A program made the translations under genes and the position numbers. Below are positions 1-8,486 of a stretch of 52,425 nucleotides of DNA, one piece after another. The stretch is taken from the NCBI GenBank assembly GCA_016872155.1, contig VHBB01000011.1, positions 1-52,425 on the forward strand, in the 5' to 3' direction. Each line of letters begins with the position of its first letter. The stretch's first letter is position 1. Source of the stretch: Sphingomonadales bacterium. Its GTDB lineage: Bacteria > Bacteroidota > Bacteroidia > Chitinophagales > Chitinophagaceae. The notes beneath the pieces are model-generated. The model saw only the letters and a program-made list of their open reading frames with translations. It was not told where the DNA came from and searched no databases.

Positions 1-1116
1 CGCATTACGGGTATGCCCTTTGTGATCCCTACCCACCAGGGAAGGGCCTCCGAAAAGATCTTATTCTCGGCCCTGGGCGGAAAAGGAAAATATTTTATTA
101 GCAATACCCTCTTTGATACCACGCGCGCCAACATTGAATTCTCCGGTGCCGAAGGAATTGACCTGATCTGCGAAGAAGGAAGAGACCCGCTGGTGCCCGC
201 TCCCTTTAAAGGCAATATGAATGTGGCCGCACTGGAGCCCACCATTCTCGAAAAAGGCGTTGCCAATATTCCGTTGGTCATGATGACGGTGACCAATAAT
301 TCGGGAGGCGGACAGCCCGTTAGCATGGCCAACCTACAAGCGGTCAGTACCATTTGTAAAAAATATGGCATTCCTCTTTTTCTCGATGCTTGTCGCTTTG
401 CCGAAAATGCCTACTTTATAAAAAAGAGAGAGGCAGGATATGCCGATCGCTCCATCGAATCGATAGCGCAAGAGATGTTCTCGTACGCACAAGGCGCTAC
501 CATGAGTGCCAAAAAAGATGCGTTTGCCAATATCGGCGGTTTCCTCTCGTTACACGACGAAAAGCTGGCCTTGGAATGCCGCAACCTGCTTATTATTACC
601 GAGGGCTTTCCAACCTATGGTGGATTGGCGGGCCGCGATCTCGAAGCCATTGCTATCGGGCTCGAAGAAGTGATGGACGAAAATTATTTGCAGTACCGTA
701 TTCGCAGCATGGAATACCTGACCGAAAAATTAATGGCCGCCGGTGTTCCCGTTATGCAACCTGCGGGTGGTCATGCGGTTTATCTCGATGCCAAGGCCTT
801 CTTGCCGCATATTCCCGTTGAGCAATATCCCGGACAGGCCCTGGTATGTGCCCTGTATACAGAGGGAGGTGTTCGGACGGTAGAGATCGGGTCGCTCATG
901 TTTGGCAAATACGATGCAAACGGAACGCTACTACCCGCCCCGCTCGAACTGGTACGACTGGCCATACCGCGGCGCGTGTACACCCAAAGTCATATCGACT
1001 ATGTGGCCGAAGTAATCATTGAGGTCTTTCAAAAAAGAAACGAAGTAAAAGGTCTTCGTATTACCGAAGAAGCTCCTTTACTTCGTCACTTTACTGCCAA
1101 GTTGCAGACCCTCTAA
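1..1116 (+). CDS. tnaA: Tryptophanase (L-tryptophan indole-lyase), 5' truncated
   Basis: PLP-dependent beta-elimination enzyme that splits L-tryptophan into indole, pyruvate and ammonia. The open frame runs in from the window edge, so the true start and roughly the first 90 residues are missing. The SAKKDA segment holds the expected PLP-binding lysine. Two positions separate tryptophanase from the closely related tyrosine phenol-lyase, and both favour tryptophanase: TVEIGS, where phenol-lyase has an arginine in MERG, and LRHFTAKL near the C-terminus, with the tryptophanase histidine rather than phenylalanine. Parts of the middle (MFSYAQG, GGLAGRD) look more like phenol-lyase, so some substrate doubt remains. 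It converges on the SLBB gene, 41 bp away. Confidence 0.9.
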   Translation, partial: RITGMPFVIPTHQGRASEKILFSALGGKGKYFISNTLFDTTRANIEFSGAEGIDLICEEGRDPLVPAPFKGNMNVAALEPTILEKGVANIPLVMMTVTNNSGGGQPVSMANLQAVSTICKKYGIPLFLDACRFAENAYFIKKREAGYADRSIESIAQEMFSYAQGATMSAKKDAFANIGGFLSLHDEKLALECRNLLIITEGFPTYGGLAGRDLEAIAIGLEEVMDENYLQYRIRSMEYLTEKLMAAGVPVMQPAGGHAVYLDAKAFLPHIPVEQYPGQALVCALYTEGGVRTVEIGSLMFGKYDANGTLLPAPLELVRLAIPRRVYTQSHIDYVAEVIIEVFQKRNEVKGLRITEEAPLLRHFTAKLQTL

Positions 1117-1157
1117 TGCTATCGCGATTAGCGATCAGTATCAATTAAGTTGTCTAT

Positions 1158-3935
1158 CTATTTAGTGGCGGTAATCAGTACGGCCAGCGTGGTAGCCGCC
1201 GCCATGATCTTACTGATCACATTATCCCAATCTACTTTTTTCTCGCCACCTGGCCCCCTAGAAGTTTCTTCCTTGGTGGTGAGCGAAACAAGAGTACCCG
1301 GTCTTACAGTAGGATATTTTCTAAAGAAGAAGAACATTTTTCGGGTACCCCGTACACTACCATCGGGATATGCAACGGTCACACTCTTTTTGTCGGCTCG
1401 CTTGGCAAAGCCACCGGCATATTCTTTAATGTACCACCCGGCATTGCGAGAATTTGCATAGATATAGCTAGAAACAGAGTTCAAGCGCAACGAGTCGGTC
1501 CTTATGCCTACATTGATCAGATCGGCCTGACGGGTACCTTGTATGCGCACACCCACGGTATTTTGATAAGCAGGAATGCTGATCGTATCGCCAGCTAACA
1601 GCACCGGATCGAAACGAAGCGAGCCTTTTCGCTGTAAGGCTTTTTGCAGATTGATCCCGATCAGTCCTCTTTTGTTATAAGGTCTGATCAATAAAGCATG
1701 ACGTCTGTCGGCAAGCGAGTTGAGCCCACCGGCCTGCTCTAATACATCACTTAAGTGCACCTGCTTTGCTTCGAGTACATAGACACCCGGGTATTTTACC
1801 TGCCCCTTGAGCATAACGGTTCTATCCAAATTGAACATGGGCAGATCGCGAACCACTACTTTGTCGAATGGCATCAGGGTAAACGATGTGGTTGGAGCGA
1901 TCACGTTATACGAAGAATCCACCTCTAACTCAAAGCGCGTAAAGCCCGAACCGTTCTCGCCATATCCCAAGCGAAATACATCCAAGCGAGCCGAAGTAGC
2001 AGAGCGGGTAAAACCGCCGGCCATCTTAATGAGTTCAGGAATGGTAAGGGTGGGACTATACAGCGTAGTGAGCGTATCTTTTACAGAACCGGCAATAGAG
2101 ACAGAAGAAACCAACACAAAGGTTCGCTTATCGTAGACGATCAGCTTATCGCCGGCCTGCAATTTAAATCCGGCAGGTTTTAAAAGATCGACCGCATAGT
2201 ACTCTACTTTACCCGGCGACATCACATCGCGACGCATTACCTGGGCTTGTTCGAGCGCCGTTGGCAATAGACCACCGGCCAGTTCGACCACATCGGCTAG
2301 GGGCACTTGCTCTCCAAAGGGTATGGCACGCAAAACGGGGGCACGCACCGAACCCACTACTTCGAGCAGGTCTTGGTTGGCATAGAGCGATTTATTGAAT
2401 ACTTGCACGCGGTCGCGGGGCTCGAGCACAAAATTGCTCGCATCGGCCGCCGTTACCTTACTAATTTTTACCGTGCTGTCGCGCTGCAATCGCTCTACAA
2501 AAAAGAAATCGTTTTTAGCCTCGGGCATCAGCTGTACCTTGGTAATGAGAGCACCCAGGCGCATATCTTTTTGCAATTCGTAGCGACCGGGATAATACAC
2601 GGCTCCCTCCACCTCGGTAAATCGCTCGAGCGGACGCGTATTTTCTCTTACGCGCACAATATCACCATCGAGCAAAATAGCCGATTGTGTTCCATTTAAA
2701 ATATCGGAGAGTTTGTATTCGAGCAGCACCACCGAATCGGCTTGGTTGCGCTCCACTTGCACAAACTCTACATAGGTGTTGTAGTTGATGCCGCCTGCAA
2801 AACCAAAGAGTTCTTGTAATCCTTCTTTGCCTGTCAGCTCGTATTTCATGGGGCGCTTTACCGCTCCTTCGAGGGTAACCACGCGCTGTGCCATGGGTAC
2901 ATAGAGTATGTCGTTTTGTTGAATATCAAAGTCAAACTGTGTGGCAGGGTTACTTAAAAAAGCATAGACATCGATCTTCTTTCTGTTTTTTCCTCTAATA
3001 AGCTCAATGGCACGAACCGATCCCTGCATGGCAGGCCCCCCGGCAACGGCCAATGCATTAAAGGCTGTATTAAGGGCCGACATATTAAAACTTCCGCGCA
3101 GGTTGGTCTCGCCAAATACATTTACCGTTATGGCGCGCGCCGTTTGCAGCGTAACGGCGTATTGATCTTGTTGAAAGCGATAGGCCGCACTAAAACGCTG
3201 GCCGATCAATTTACGAGCCTCTTCTAGCGATACCCCCTGCAAATAAAGTTGCTTGAGTCCGGTAGGCTGTATGTATCCTTCTTTGTTGATCTCTAACAAG
3301 AGGTCGGCTTGCGACATACCAAAAATGGTAATGCGAATGCGGTCTCCGGCCCCCAGAATATAGGTATCGGGTGCACGCGCTCCGTCGGTGGTACGAAAGG
3401 CATCGAGCGATTGATTAAAGAAAATATCATGGCCGTAAATTCCAACCTTCGGTACTACCTGCACGGCCAACTTTTGGGCTACATCGGCAATGGCTTCTTC
3501 TTTTGTATTCAACGGTTCTTTTGATCCATTATCATCGGCGCTCTTGAATTTGGCAGCGGGATCCGCTACTGGAATCATGACCGGAAGTATTTGCTGAGGC
3601 GTACCGGGTTCTGTTTTGCCCGATCCATCACCTTTATTCGTTTGCCCTTTTGATTTTTTTTCATTCTCCAACTCCAGCACCGTTTGCTCGATCAGGGCAC
3701 GATTTTGCATAATCTCGGCCTCCGACATGGTATCGACATTAAGCCCTTTGCTCTTTAAGCGCTCCTTGACCTCGTCTTGCGTCAAACCCTTTGCAGAAAG
3801 GGCGCTATAGATCTGGGCCATCACCCCGGGGTTGTTTCGGGTGTCGGGAACCTGGGCAGCCGCCTCGGTAGAGGGCAAGGCCAACAAGGCTGTAAAAAGG
3901 AGGGCAAATAGGGGTTGCCAGGAAAGAATCCTCAT
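1158..3935 (-). CDS. Polysaccharide export outer-membrane protein with multiple SLBB domains (Wza-like)
   Basis: 925 residues. An N-terminal signal peptide ends near AAAQ (residue 28). A charged helical segment lies at about 35-95. A poly_export-type domain begins at about residue 188 (TYILGAGDRIRITIFG), followed by around six SLBB-like beta-grasp units, recognisable by repeats such as LEGAVKRPM, VEGAVYYPG, VVGSVRAP, IAGSVKD and LKGQVKYPG, each followed by an AGG turn. The last 20 residues form a hydrophobic helix. Wza-family proteins form the outer-membrane channel for capsule or exopolysaccharide, and Wza itself crosses the outer membrane with a C-terminal helix. No Wzc-like kinase is adjacent; a flippase lies 4.5 kb away. 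It lies 63 bp downstream of glyS and may have its own promoter. Confidence 0.85.
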   Translation of the reverse strand: MRILSWQPLFALLFTALLALPSTEAAAQVPDTRNNPGVMAQIYSALSAKGLTQDEVKERLKSKGLNVDTMSEAEIMQNRALIEQTVLELENEKKSKGQTNKGDGSGKTEPGTPQQILPVMIPVADPAAKFKSADDNGSKEPLNTKEEAIADVAQKLAVQVVPKVGIYGHDIFFNQSLDAFRTTDGARAPDTYILGAGDRIRITIFGMSQADLLLEINKEGYIQPTGLKQLYLQGVSLEEARKLIGQRFSAAYRFQQDQYAVTLQTARAITVNVFGETNLRGSFNMSALNTAFNALAVAGGPAMQGSVRAIELIRGKNRKKIDVYAFLSNPATQFDFDIQQNDILYVPMAQRVVTLEGAVKRPMKYELTGKEGLQELFGFAGGINYNTYVEFVQVERNQADSVVLLEYKLSDILNGTQSAILLDGDIVRVRENTRPLERFTEVEGAVYYPGRYELQKDMRLGALITKVQLMPEAKNDFFFVERLQRDSTVKISKVTAADASNFVLEPRDRVQVFNKSLYANQDLLEVVGSVRAPVLRAIPFGEQVPLADVVELAGGLLPTALEQAQVMRRDVMSPGKVEYYAVDLLKPAGFKLQAGDKLIVYDKRTFVLVSSVSIAGSVKDTLTTLYSPTLTIPELIKMAGGFTRSATSARLDVFRLGYGENGSGFTRFELEVDSSYNVIAPTTSFTLMPFDKVVVRDLPMFNLDRTVMLKGQVKYPGVYVLEAKQVHLSDVLEQAGGLNSLADRRHALLIRPYNKRGLIGINLQKALQRKGSLRFDPVLLAGDTISIPAYQNTVGVRIQGTRQADLINVGIRTDSLRLNSVSSYIYANSRNAGWYIKEYAGGFAKRADKKSVTVAYPDGSVRGTRKMFFFFRKYPTVRPGTLVSLTTKEETSRGPGGEKKVDWDNVISKIMAAATTLAVLITATK

Positions 3936-3998
3936 AAAAATAGGTTGATTTTCAAGATGTTATGAAATTTTTGTTCCACAACGCCTTGCAAATTTACT

Positions 3999-5459
3999 CT
4001 ATAAAGCTTGCTTGACCAATTCCTTTACATCAGCAATAGACACCCTTTCTTGCTGCATAGAATCGCGGTAACGGATCGTGACGGTCCGGTCTTCTTTGGT
4101 TTGATAATCGACCGTTACGCAAAAAGGAGTTCCCAGGGCGTCCATGCGTCGATAGCGCTTACCAATGGAATCTTTTTCTTCGTAAAAGCAGCGAAATTCT
4201 TCTTTGCAACCGGCTATGATCTCTTGGGCGATCTCGGGCAATCCGTCTTTTTTATTGAGTGGCAACACTGCCATTTTAATAGGAGCAAGCTTAGCCGGAA
4301 ATTTCAATACCACGCGACTGTCTTGCTTTTCGGGGGTGCTCAGGTCTTGCTCTTCGTAGGCATGAGAGAGCACGGCTAAAAACATGCGGTCCAGTCCAAT
4401 CGAGGTCTCCACCACATAAGGAATATAATTTCCAAACGGTTTTCCGGTAGCTGGATCGATATCGTTATCGAAGTACTGTTGCTTTTTCTTGCTGTATTCT
4501 TGGTGCTGCCGCAGGTCAAAATCTGTTCTGCTGTGAATGCCCTCCAGCTCTTTGAACCCAATGGGAAAATCAAATTCAATATCACAGGCCGCATCGGCAT
4601 AATGGGCCAGTTTAACATGATCGTGATAACGATATTTCTCGGCGGGCATTCCCAGGGCAATATGCCATTGCAAGCGCTGCTCCTTCCAAAAGTCGTACCA
4701 TATTTTTTGCGTACCGGGTCTTACAAAAAATTGCATCTCCATTTGTTCGAACTCACGCATACGAAACACAAACTGTCTGGCCACGATCTCGTTACGAAAA
4801 GCCTTACCGGTCTGCGCAATTCCAAAGGGCAGTTTCATTCGACCGGTCTTTTGCACATTTAAAAAATTTACAAAAATGCCTTGTGCAGTCTCGGGTCGCA
4901 GGTAAACTTTATTGTCCTCTTCGCCACTGGTCGCCCCGAACTCGGTAGCGAACATTAAGTTAAACTGGCGAATGTCGGTCCAGTTGCAGGTCCCGCTATT
5001 GGCGCAGCTAATTCGGTGGTCTTCGATCAACTTCTTTAGGGCCGTAAAATCATCGGCCGCCAGCAGGGCCTCCATGGTAGCAACCAGGGCGTTGGCCTCT
5101 TTTTCGTTACCGGCGGCTTTGAGCGTGTCGGCGTGTGCCTCTATTAAATGATCGACGCGGTAGCGCTTATTGCTGTCGCGGTTATCGATCATAGGGTCGT
5201 TAAAGTTATCGACGTGACCGCTGGCCTTCCAGGTGGTAGGGTGCATAAAGATGGCCGCATCTATTCCCACTACATCATCGCGCAATTGGGTCATGCTCTT
5301 CCACCAACAATCCCTGATATTTTTTTTGAGTTCGCTACCCATTTGGCCATAATCATATACAGCCTGAAGTCCATCATAGATCTCACTGCTGGGAAAAATA
5401 AATCCGTACTCCTTGGCATGCGAAATAATTGCCTGAAAAAGGGGGGTATCGTTGGCCAT
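3999..5459 (-). CDS. glyS: Glycine--tRNA ligase (single-chain, dimeric type)
   Basis: Class II aminoacyl-tRNA synthetase charging tRNA-Gly. 486 residues from the ATG at 5459; an in-frame TTG three codons upstream is less likely. Visible are the LRPETAQGIF segment typical of the alpha2 GlyRS family, motif 2 (FRNEIVARQFVFRMREFEQME), motif 3 (SIGLDRMFLAVL) and a C-terminal anticodon-binding domain starting near LAPIKMAVLPL. The cysteine pair CANSGTC lies in the family's insertion. This is the homodimeric form, not the alpha/beta GlyQS form. It is third in a minus-strand run dtd, mazG-like, glyS, 26 bp behind the mazG-like gene. Confidence 0.95.
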   Translation of the reverse strand: MANDTPLFQAIISHAKEYGFIFPSSEIYDGLQAVYDYGQMGSELKKNIRDCWWKSMTQLRDDVVGIDAAIFMHPTTWKASGHVDNFNDPMIDNRDSNKRYRVDHLIEAHADTLKAAGNEKEANALVATMEALLAADDFTALKKLIEDHRISCANSGTCNWTDIRQFNLMFATEFGATSGEEDNKVYLRPETAQGIFVNFLNVQKTGRMKLPFGIAQTGKAFRNEIVARQFVFRMREFEQMEMQFFVRPGTQKIWYDFWKEQRLQWHIALGMPAEKYRYHDHVKLAHYADAACDIEFDFPIGFKELEGIHSRTDFDLRQHQEYSKKKQQYFDNDIDPATGKPFGNYIPYVVETSIGLDRMFLAVLSHAYEEQDLSTPEKQDSRVVLKFPAKLAPIKMAVLPLNKKDGLPEIAQEIIAGCKEEFRCFYEEKDSIGKRYRRMDALGTPFCVTVDYQTKEDRTVTIRYRDSMQQERVSIADVKELVKQAL

Positions 5460-5485
5460 AGGGTGCAAATATAAAACCTATCCGG

Positions 5486-5812
5486 CTAGTGAAGCTTTTC
5501 GTTCCGGTGATGACGGTCTTTGTCGCGCGAGGTCTTTTTCTCGAAACTACCTTGCAAGGCCTGGGTCAGGTCAACTCCGGTCTGGTTGGCAATACAGAGC
5601 AACACCCATAACACATCGGCCAACTCTTCGGCCATTTCTTTTTTGGTTTCGGTGGGTTTAAAACTTTGATCGCCGTACTGGCGAGCCATCAGTCGGGCCA
5701 GCTCTCCTACCTCTTCGGTTAAAACCGCCATATTGGTCAGTTCGCTAAAGTAGCGAACGCCATGCGTCTTGATATACTGGTCTACCTGTTGCTGCGCTTG
5801 TTGTATCGTCAT
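5486..5812 (-). CDS. MazG-like nucleotide pyrophosphohydrolase
   Basis: 108 residues, about the length of a single-domain MazG-like protein. The all-alpha NTP-PPase signature is present: EEVGELARLMAR in the first helix and EELADVLWVLL in the second, which supply the acidic magnesium ligands. Members hydrolyse (d)NTPs to monophosphates and clear aberrant nucleotides; the substrate here cannot be told from sequence. The charged tail (SRDKDRHHRNEKLH) is probably disordered. It lies 9 bp behind dtd and 26 bp before glyS on the same strand, so the three are probably co-transcribed. Confidence 0.85.
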   Translation of the reverse strand: MTIQQAQQQVDQYIKTHGVRYFSELTNMAVLTEEVGELARLMARQYGDQSFKPTETKKEMAEELADVLWVLLCIANQTGVDLTQALQGSFEKKTSRDKDRHHRNEKLH

Positions 5813-5821
5813 GGGTTAGGT

Positions 5822-6274
5822 TTATTCTTTTTGTTTTGTATCGAACCAGATGGTAACGGGGCCATCATTGATAAGTGAGACCTTCATATCGGCGCCAAAG
5901 ACACCGGTCTTGAGTCGGGGACCCAAGAGCGTGCGCAGTTGTGCGATCATCTGCTCGTACAAGAGGTTGGCCTGCTCGGGACGAGCCGCTTTACTAAACG
6001 AGGGTCGGTTTCCTTTTTTGGTGGATGCCTGCAGGGTAAACTGGCTGATCAACAAGAGTTCTCCTTCTATCTCTTGCAACGAGCGATTAAGTTGACCCTG
6101 CTCGTCATTAAAAATGCGCAGTTGCACAATTTTTGTACACAGCCATTCGATATCTTCTGGGTTATCGGCCGCTTCGATGCCAAGTAGCACGAGCAGACCG
6201 GGGCCGACGGCGGCATGCACCGAACCGTCAATGCTAACCGAAGCCTCGCTGACCCGCTGAACGACCGCACGCAT
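5822..6274 (-). CDS. dtd: D-aminoacyl-tRNA deacylase
   Basis: 150 residues, full length for Dtd. The protein begins MRAVVQRVSEASV as is usual for the family, and carries the SQFTLQAST segment containing the catalytic-site SQxTL motif and a second conserved loop near the C-terminus (NDGPVTIWFDT), equivalent to the family's NxGPVT motif. Dtd removes D-amino acids, and also mischarged glycine, from tRNA. It is the first gene of the run with the mazG-like gene and glyS and is divergent from arfB, with only 17 bp between the start codons. Confidence 0.95.
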   Translation of the reverse strand: MRAVVQRVSEASVSIDGSVHAAVGPGLLVLLGIEAADNPEDIEWLCTKIVQLRIFNDEQGQLNRSLQEIEGELLLISQFTLQASTKKGNRPSFSKAARPEQANLLYEQMIAQLRTLLGPRLKTGVFGADMKVSLINDGPVTIWFDTKQKE

Positions 6275-6291
6275 AAATAAATAAGTTAAAT

Positions 6292-6726
6292 TTGAGAGTG
6301 GTAAATGTACAACTGAATTTTGAGCCCCTTGTCAGGGAGATCCGAATCACCACCAGCAGAAGCGGGGGCAAGGGCGGGCAAAACGTCAATAAAGTAGAAA
6401 CGGCCGTGTTGGCCTCGCTCGATCTGGTCAATACAACTGCATTAAGCAGCGCGCAGGTGGCGCGACTGCGCGAGAAACTGGCCAATCGCATTAACGATGC
6501 CGGCTGTTTGCAAGTAAAATGTCAGACCCATCGCACCCAATTGGCCAATCGCGAAGAAGCCATCAAAAAAATAAAACAGCTAATCGTAGCGGCCCTTAAG
6601 CGAAAGAAAAGCCGAATCGCTACTTCGGTTCCGCGAGTAGCCAAAGAAAAAAGAATCGATCAAAAAAAGCAACGTAGTGCCGTAAAATCTACCAGAAGAA
6701 GACCTCGAGGTCCCTACGAGGAGTAA
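6292..6726 (+). CDS. arfB: Peptidyl-tRNA hydrolase-like ribosome rescue factor (ArfB/YaeJ family)
   Basis: Releases nascent peptides from ribosomes stalled without a stop codon. The SGGKGGQNVNKVET segment contains the catalytic GGQ motif shared with class I release factors. The C-terminal 60 residues are rich in lysine and arginine and fit the tail that enters the empty mRNA channel. About 144 residues, normal for the family. The start is uncertain: no in-frame ATG precedes GGQ, so TTG at 6292, GTG at 6298 or a later codon must be used. The gene starts 17 bp from the divergent dtd start and ends 9 bp before the peroxidase gene. Confidence 0.88.
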   Translation: MRVVNVQLNFEPLVREIRITTSRSGGKGGQNVNKVETAVLASLDLVNTTALSSAQVARLREKLANRINDAGCLQVKCQTHRTQLANREEAIKKIKQLIVAALKRKKSRIATSVPRVAKEKRIDQKKQRSAVKSTRRRPRGPYEE

Positions 6727-6735
6727 GTACCCGCC

Positions 6736-7782
6736 ATGAAAAGGCCATTTTTTTATCTGATCGTTTTACTGACCCTGGCCGCAGGGCTCTCTCGCTTGCT
6801 AAGCAGTTGTAATAAAGCGGTGGGCATACGTACACTAACCCCTGTAACGCTGGCGGTACCCGATGGGTTTCCGGCTCCGCTGTACAATAACAGCGACAAT
6901 CCGCTGTCGAAAGAAGGGATCGAACTGGGCAGACGACTTTTCTACGAAAAAAAATTATCCATCGACCAGGCGCATCCCTGTTCGTCTTGTCACGAACAGA
7001 TCGCTTCGTTCGGCACCTTCGAACACGACCGCAGCCACGGGGTCAACAATACGCATACCCTGCGCAACGCACCGGTACTGGTCAATCTGGCCTGGGCGCC
7101 CTATTTTCATTGGGATGGTCAATTCGAAACCTTAGCACTGCAAGCCACCCATCCGCTTACCGGCGATCACGAAATGGGAGAGACCTTTCCCGGCATCATT
7201 CGCAAATTAGAAGCGGACCCGGGGTATAAAAATGCCTTTCAACAGGTATTTAATACTGCATCCATCGAGCCGATGCAGATCGTAAAGGCGCTGGCACAAT
7301 TTACCGCCACCATGATCAGCGCGAACAGTCGCTACGATAAGTACAAAAAAGGACAAATCGTCTTTAACAGCCAAGAGCTGGCCGGTTATCAATTATTCTT
7401 ACAACATTGCAACAGCTGTCACCGCGAACCCTTGTTTACCGATCATAGTTTTAGAAACAATGGGTTGCCCGTAGACCCTTTGTTGCAAGATGTCGGAAGA
7501 ATGCGAATTAGTTTTTTAAGCAGTGACTCCCTACAATTTAAAGTACCCACGCTGCGCAATTGCTATTTATCGTCTAACTATATGCACGACGGACGATTTA
7601 TCTCTATTCAGCAATGCATTAATCATTACCGGTTTCAGGTACAGCCGGGCCCCACCCTCGATCCGCTACTGCGACAAGGGATTACACTCACCAATGAGCA
7701 GAGCGATCAGCTGATGGCTTTTTTAAAAACGCTAACGGATTCTAGTTTTATAACTGACCGGCGGTTGGCACGGCCGGAATAA
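6736..7782 (+). CDS. Di-haem cytochrome c peroxidase family lipoprotein
   Basis: 348 residues. A lipoprotein signal peptide ends at LSSC (Cys25). Two c-type haem motifs are present: CSSCH at residues 82-86 and CNSCH at 225-229, spaced as in the bacterial CcpA/MauG family. Typical family segments around them include LGRRLFYEKKLS, RNAPVLVNLAW and PTLRNCYLSSNYMHDGRF. The expected role is reduction of hydrogen peroxide, or another MauG-type oxidation, in the periplasm with electrons from a cytochrome. The exact substrate cannot be assigned. The last 35 bp overlap the end of the convergent gene at 7748. Confidence 0.88.
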   Translation: MKRPFFYLIVLLTLAAGLSRLLSSCNKAVGIRTLTPVTLAVPDGFPAPLYNNSDNPLSKEGIELGRRLFYEKKLSIDQAHPCSSCHEQIASFGTFEHDRSHGVNNTHTLRNAPVLVNLAWAPYFHWDGQFETLALQATHPLTGDHEMGETFPGIIRKLEADPGYKNAFQQVFNTASIEPMQIVKALAQFTATMISANSRYDKYKKGQIVFNSQELAGYQLFLQHCNSCHREPLFTDHSFRNNGLPVDPLLQDVGRMRISFLSSDSLQFKVPTLRNCYLSSNYMHDGRFISIQQCINHYRFQVQPGPTLDPLLRQGITLTNEQSDQLMAFLKTLTDSSFITDRRLARPE

Positions 7783-8413
7783 CACGGCGAGATTTTAATA
7801 CGTCGAGTCCTTCTTTTTTTGCCCCGATCTCGTTTTCGGTATCTCGCTGCGATTGCTTGTTCAACTCGATCTTACGCTCCAGATCGGCTTGATCTTTCTT
7901 GAGTGACTCCAGTTTTTTCTCGGCCTTTACAATCGCCTCTTCTTGGGCCTTAATATCGAGCTCTAGACTTTCGGCCACCACATCGGGTGTGAGCCCCCGT
8001 AAAAAATCCTTTACTTTTTCGGCACGCGAGGCACTCACATTTCGACCCAGGGCCTCTCCGCCTTGCGTTACCACCAGGGTTAGCACCGCATTTTCGTTGC
8101 CCTTGCGGCTACGGCTGTCGACCTTGATCAAAAAATCGGCTTGCCCCTCTGTAATATCGGGCATAATAGAGCCGGCAAAAACGTTGAATCCCTTGTCTCT
8201 GTTCAAGAGGCCTTTTTCTTCGCGAGGGCGATAGCCCAATTTCGAAAATCGCTTAACGATCGCATTCTCTACGGCAGCAGCAGGATAACTATACTCTGCA
8301 ATAAAGGCGGGCATTTTCTTTTTATCGAACTCGGCCGTTCCCTCGTAGACCTGTGCCAGCAACGAGGAGAAACCCAACAGGATGAATGCGAAAACCAGCA
8401 GAAAATTTCTCAT
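7748..8413 (-). CDS. Secreted coiled-coil protein of unknown function
   Basis: I do not recognise a named family. 221 residues from the ATG at 8413; the frame stays open upstream, but the ATG is followed directly by a clear signal peptide (MRNFLLVFAFILLGF to LLAQ). The first 120 mature residues look globular, with strand-like stretches and many basic residues. About residues 145-205 are a long charged helix (repeated EKKLESLKKDQADLERKIE-type heptads) likely to form a coiled coil. A periplasmic location is inferred. Its 3' end overlaps the peroxidase gene by 35 bp, tail to tail. It is divergent from the flippase gene. Confidence 0.75.
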   Translation of the reverse strand: MRNFLLVFAFILLGFSSLLAQVYEGTAEFDKKKMPAFIAEYSYPAAAVENAIVKRFSKLGYRPREEKGLLNRDKGFNVFAGSIMPDITEGQADFLIKVDSRSRKGNENAVLTLVVTQGGEALGRNVSASRAEKVKDFLRGLTPDVVAESLELDIKAQEEAIVKAEKKLESLKKDQADLERKIELNKQSQRDTENEIGAKKEGLDVLKSRRVIPAVPTAGQL

Positions 8414-8486
8414 AACAATAGAATTGATGCCTAAAGATACTGCAGGGCAACCCACAGAACCGCTATCTTTATGCAAAACATTTTTA

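Noticed and set aside
1119-1135. Small palindrome ATCGC/GCGAT between tnaA and the SLBB gene as a terminator
   Set aside because: Only five pairs and no T run on either strand.
8427-8486. ATG at 8427 as the start of the flippase
   Set aside because: The 20 added residues are polar and lack family similarity, while the conserved N-terminus begins at the GTG at 8487; kept as an alternative only.
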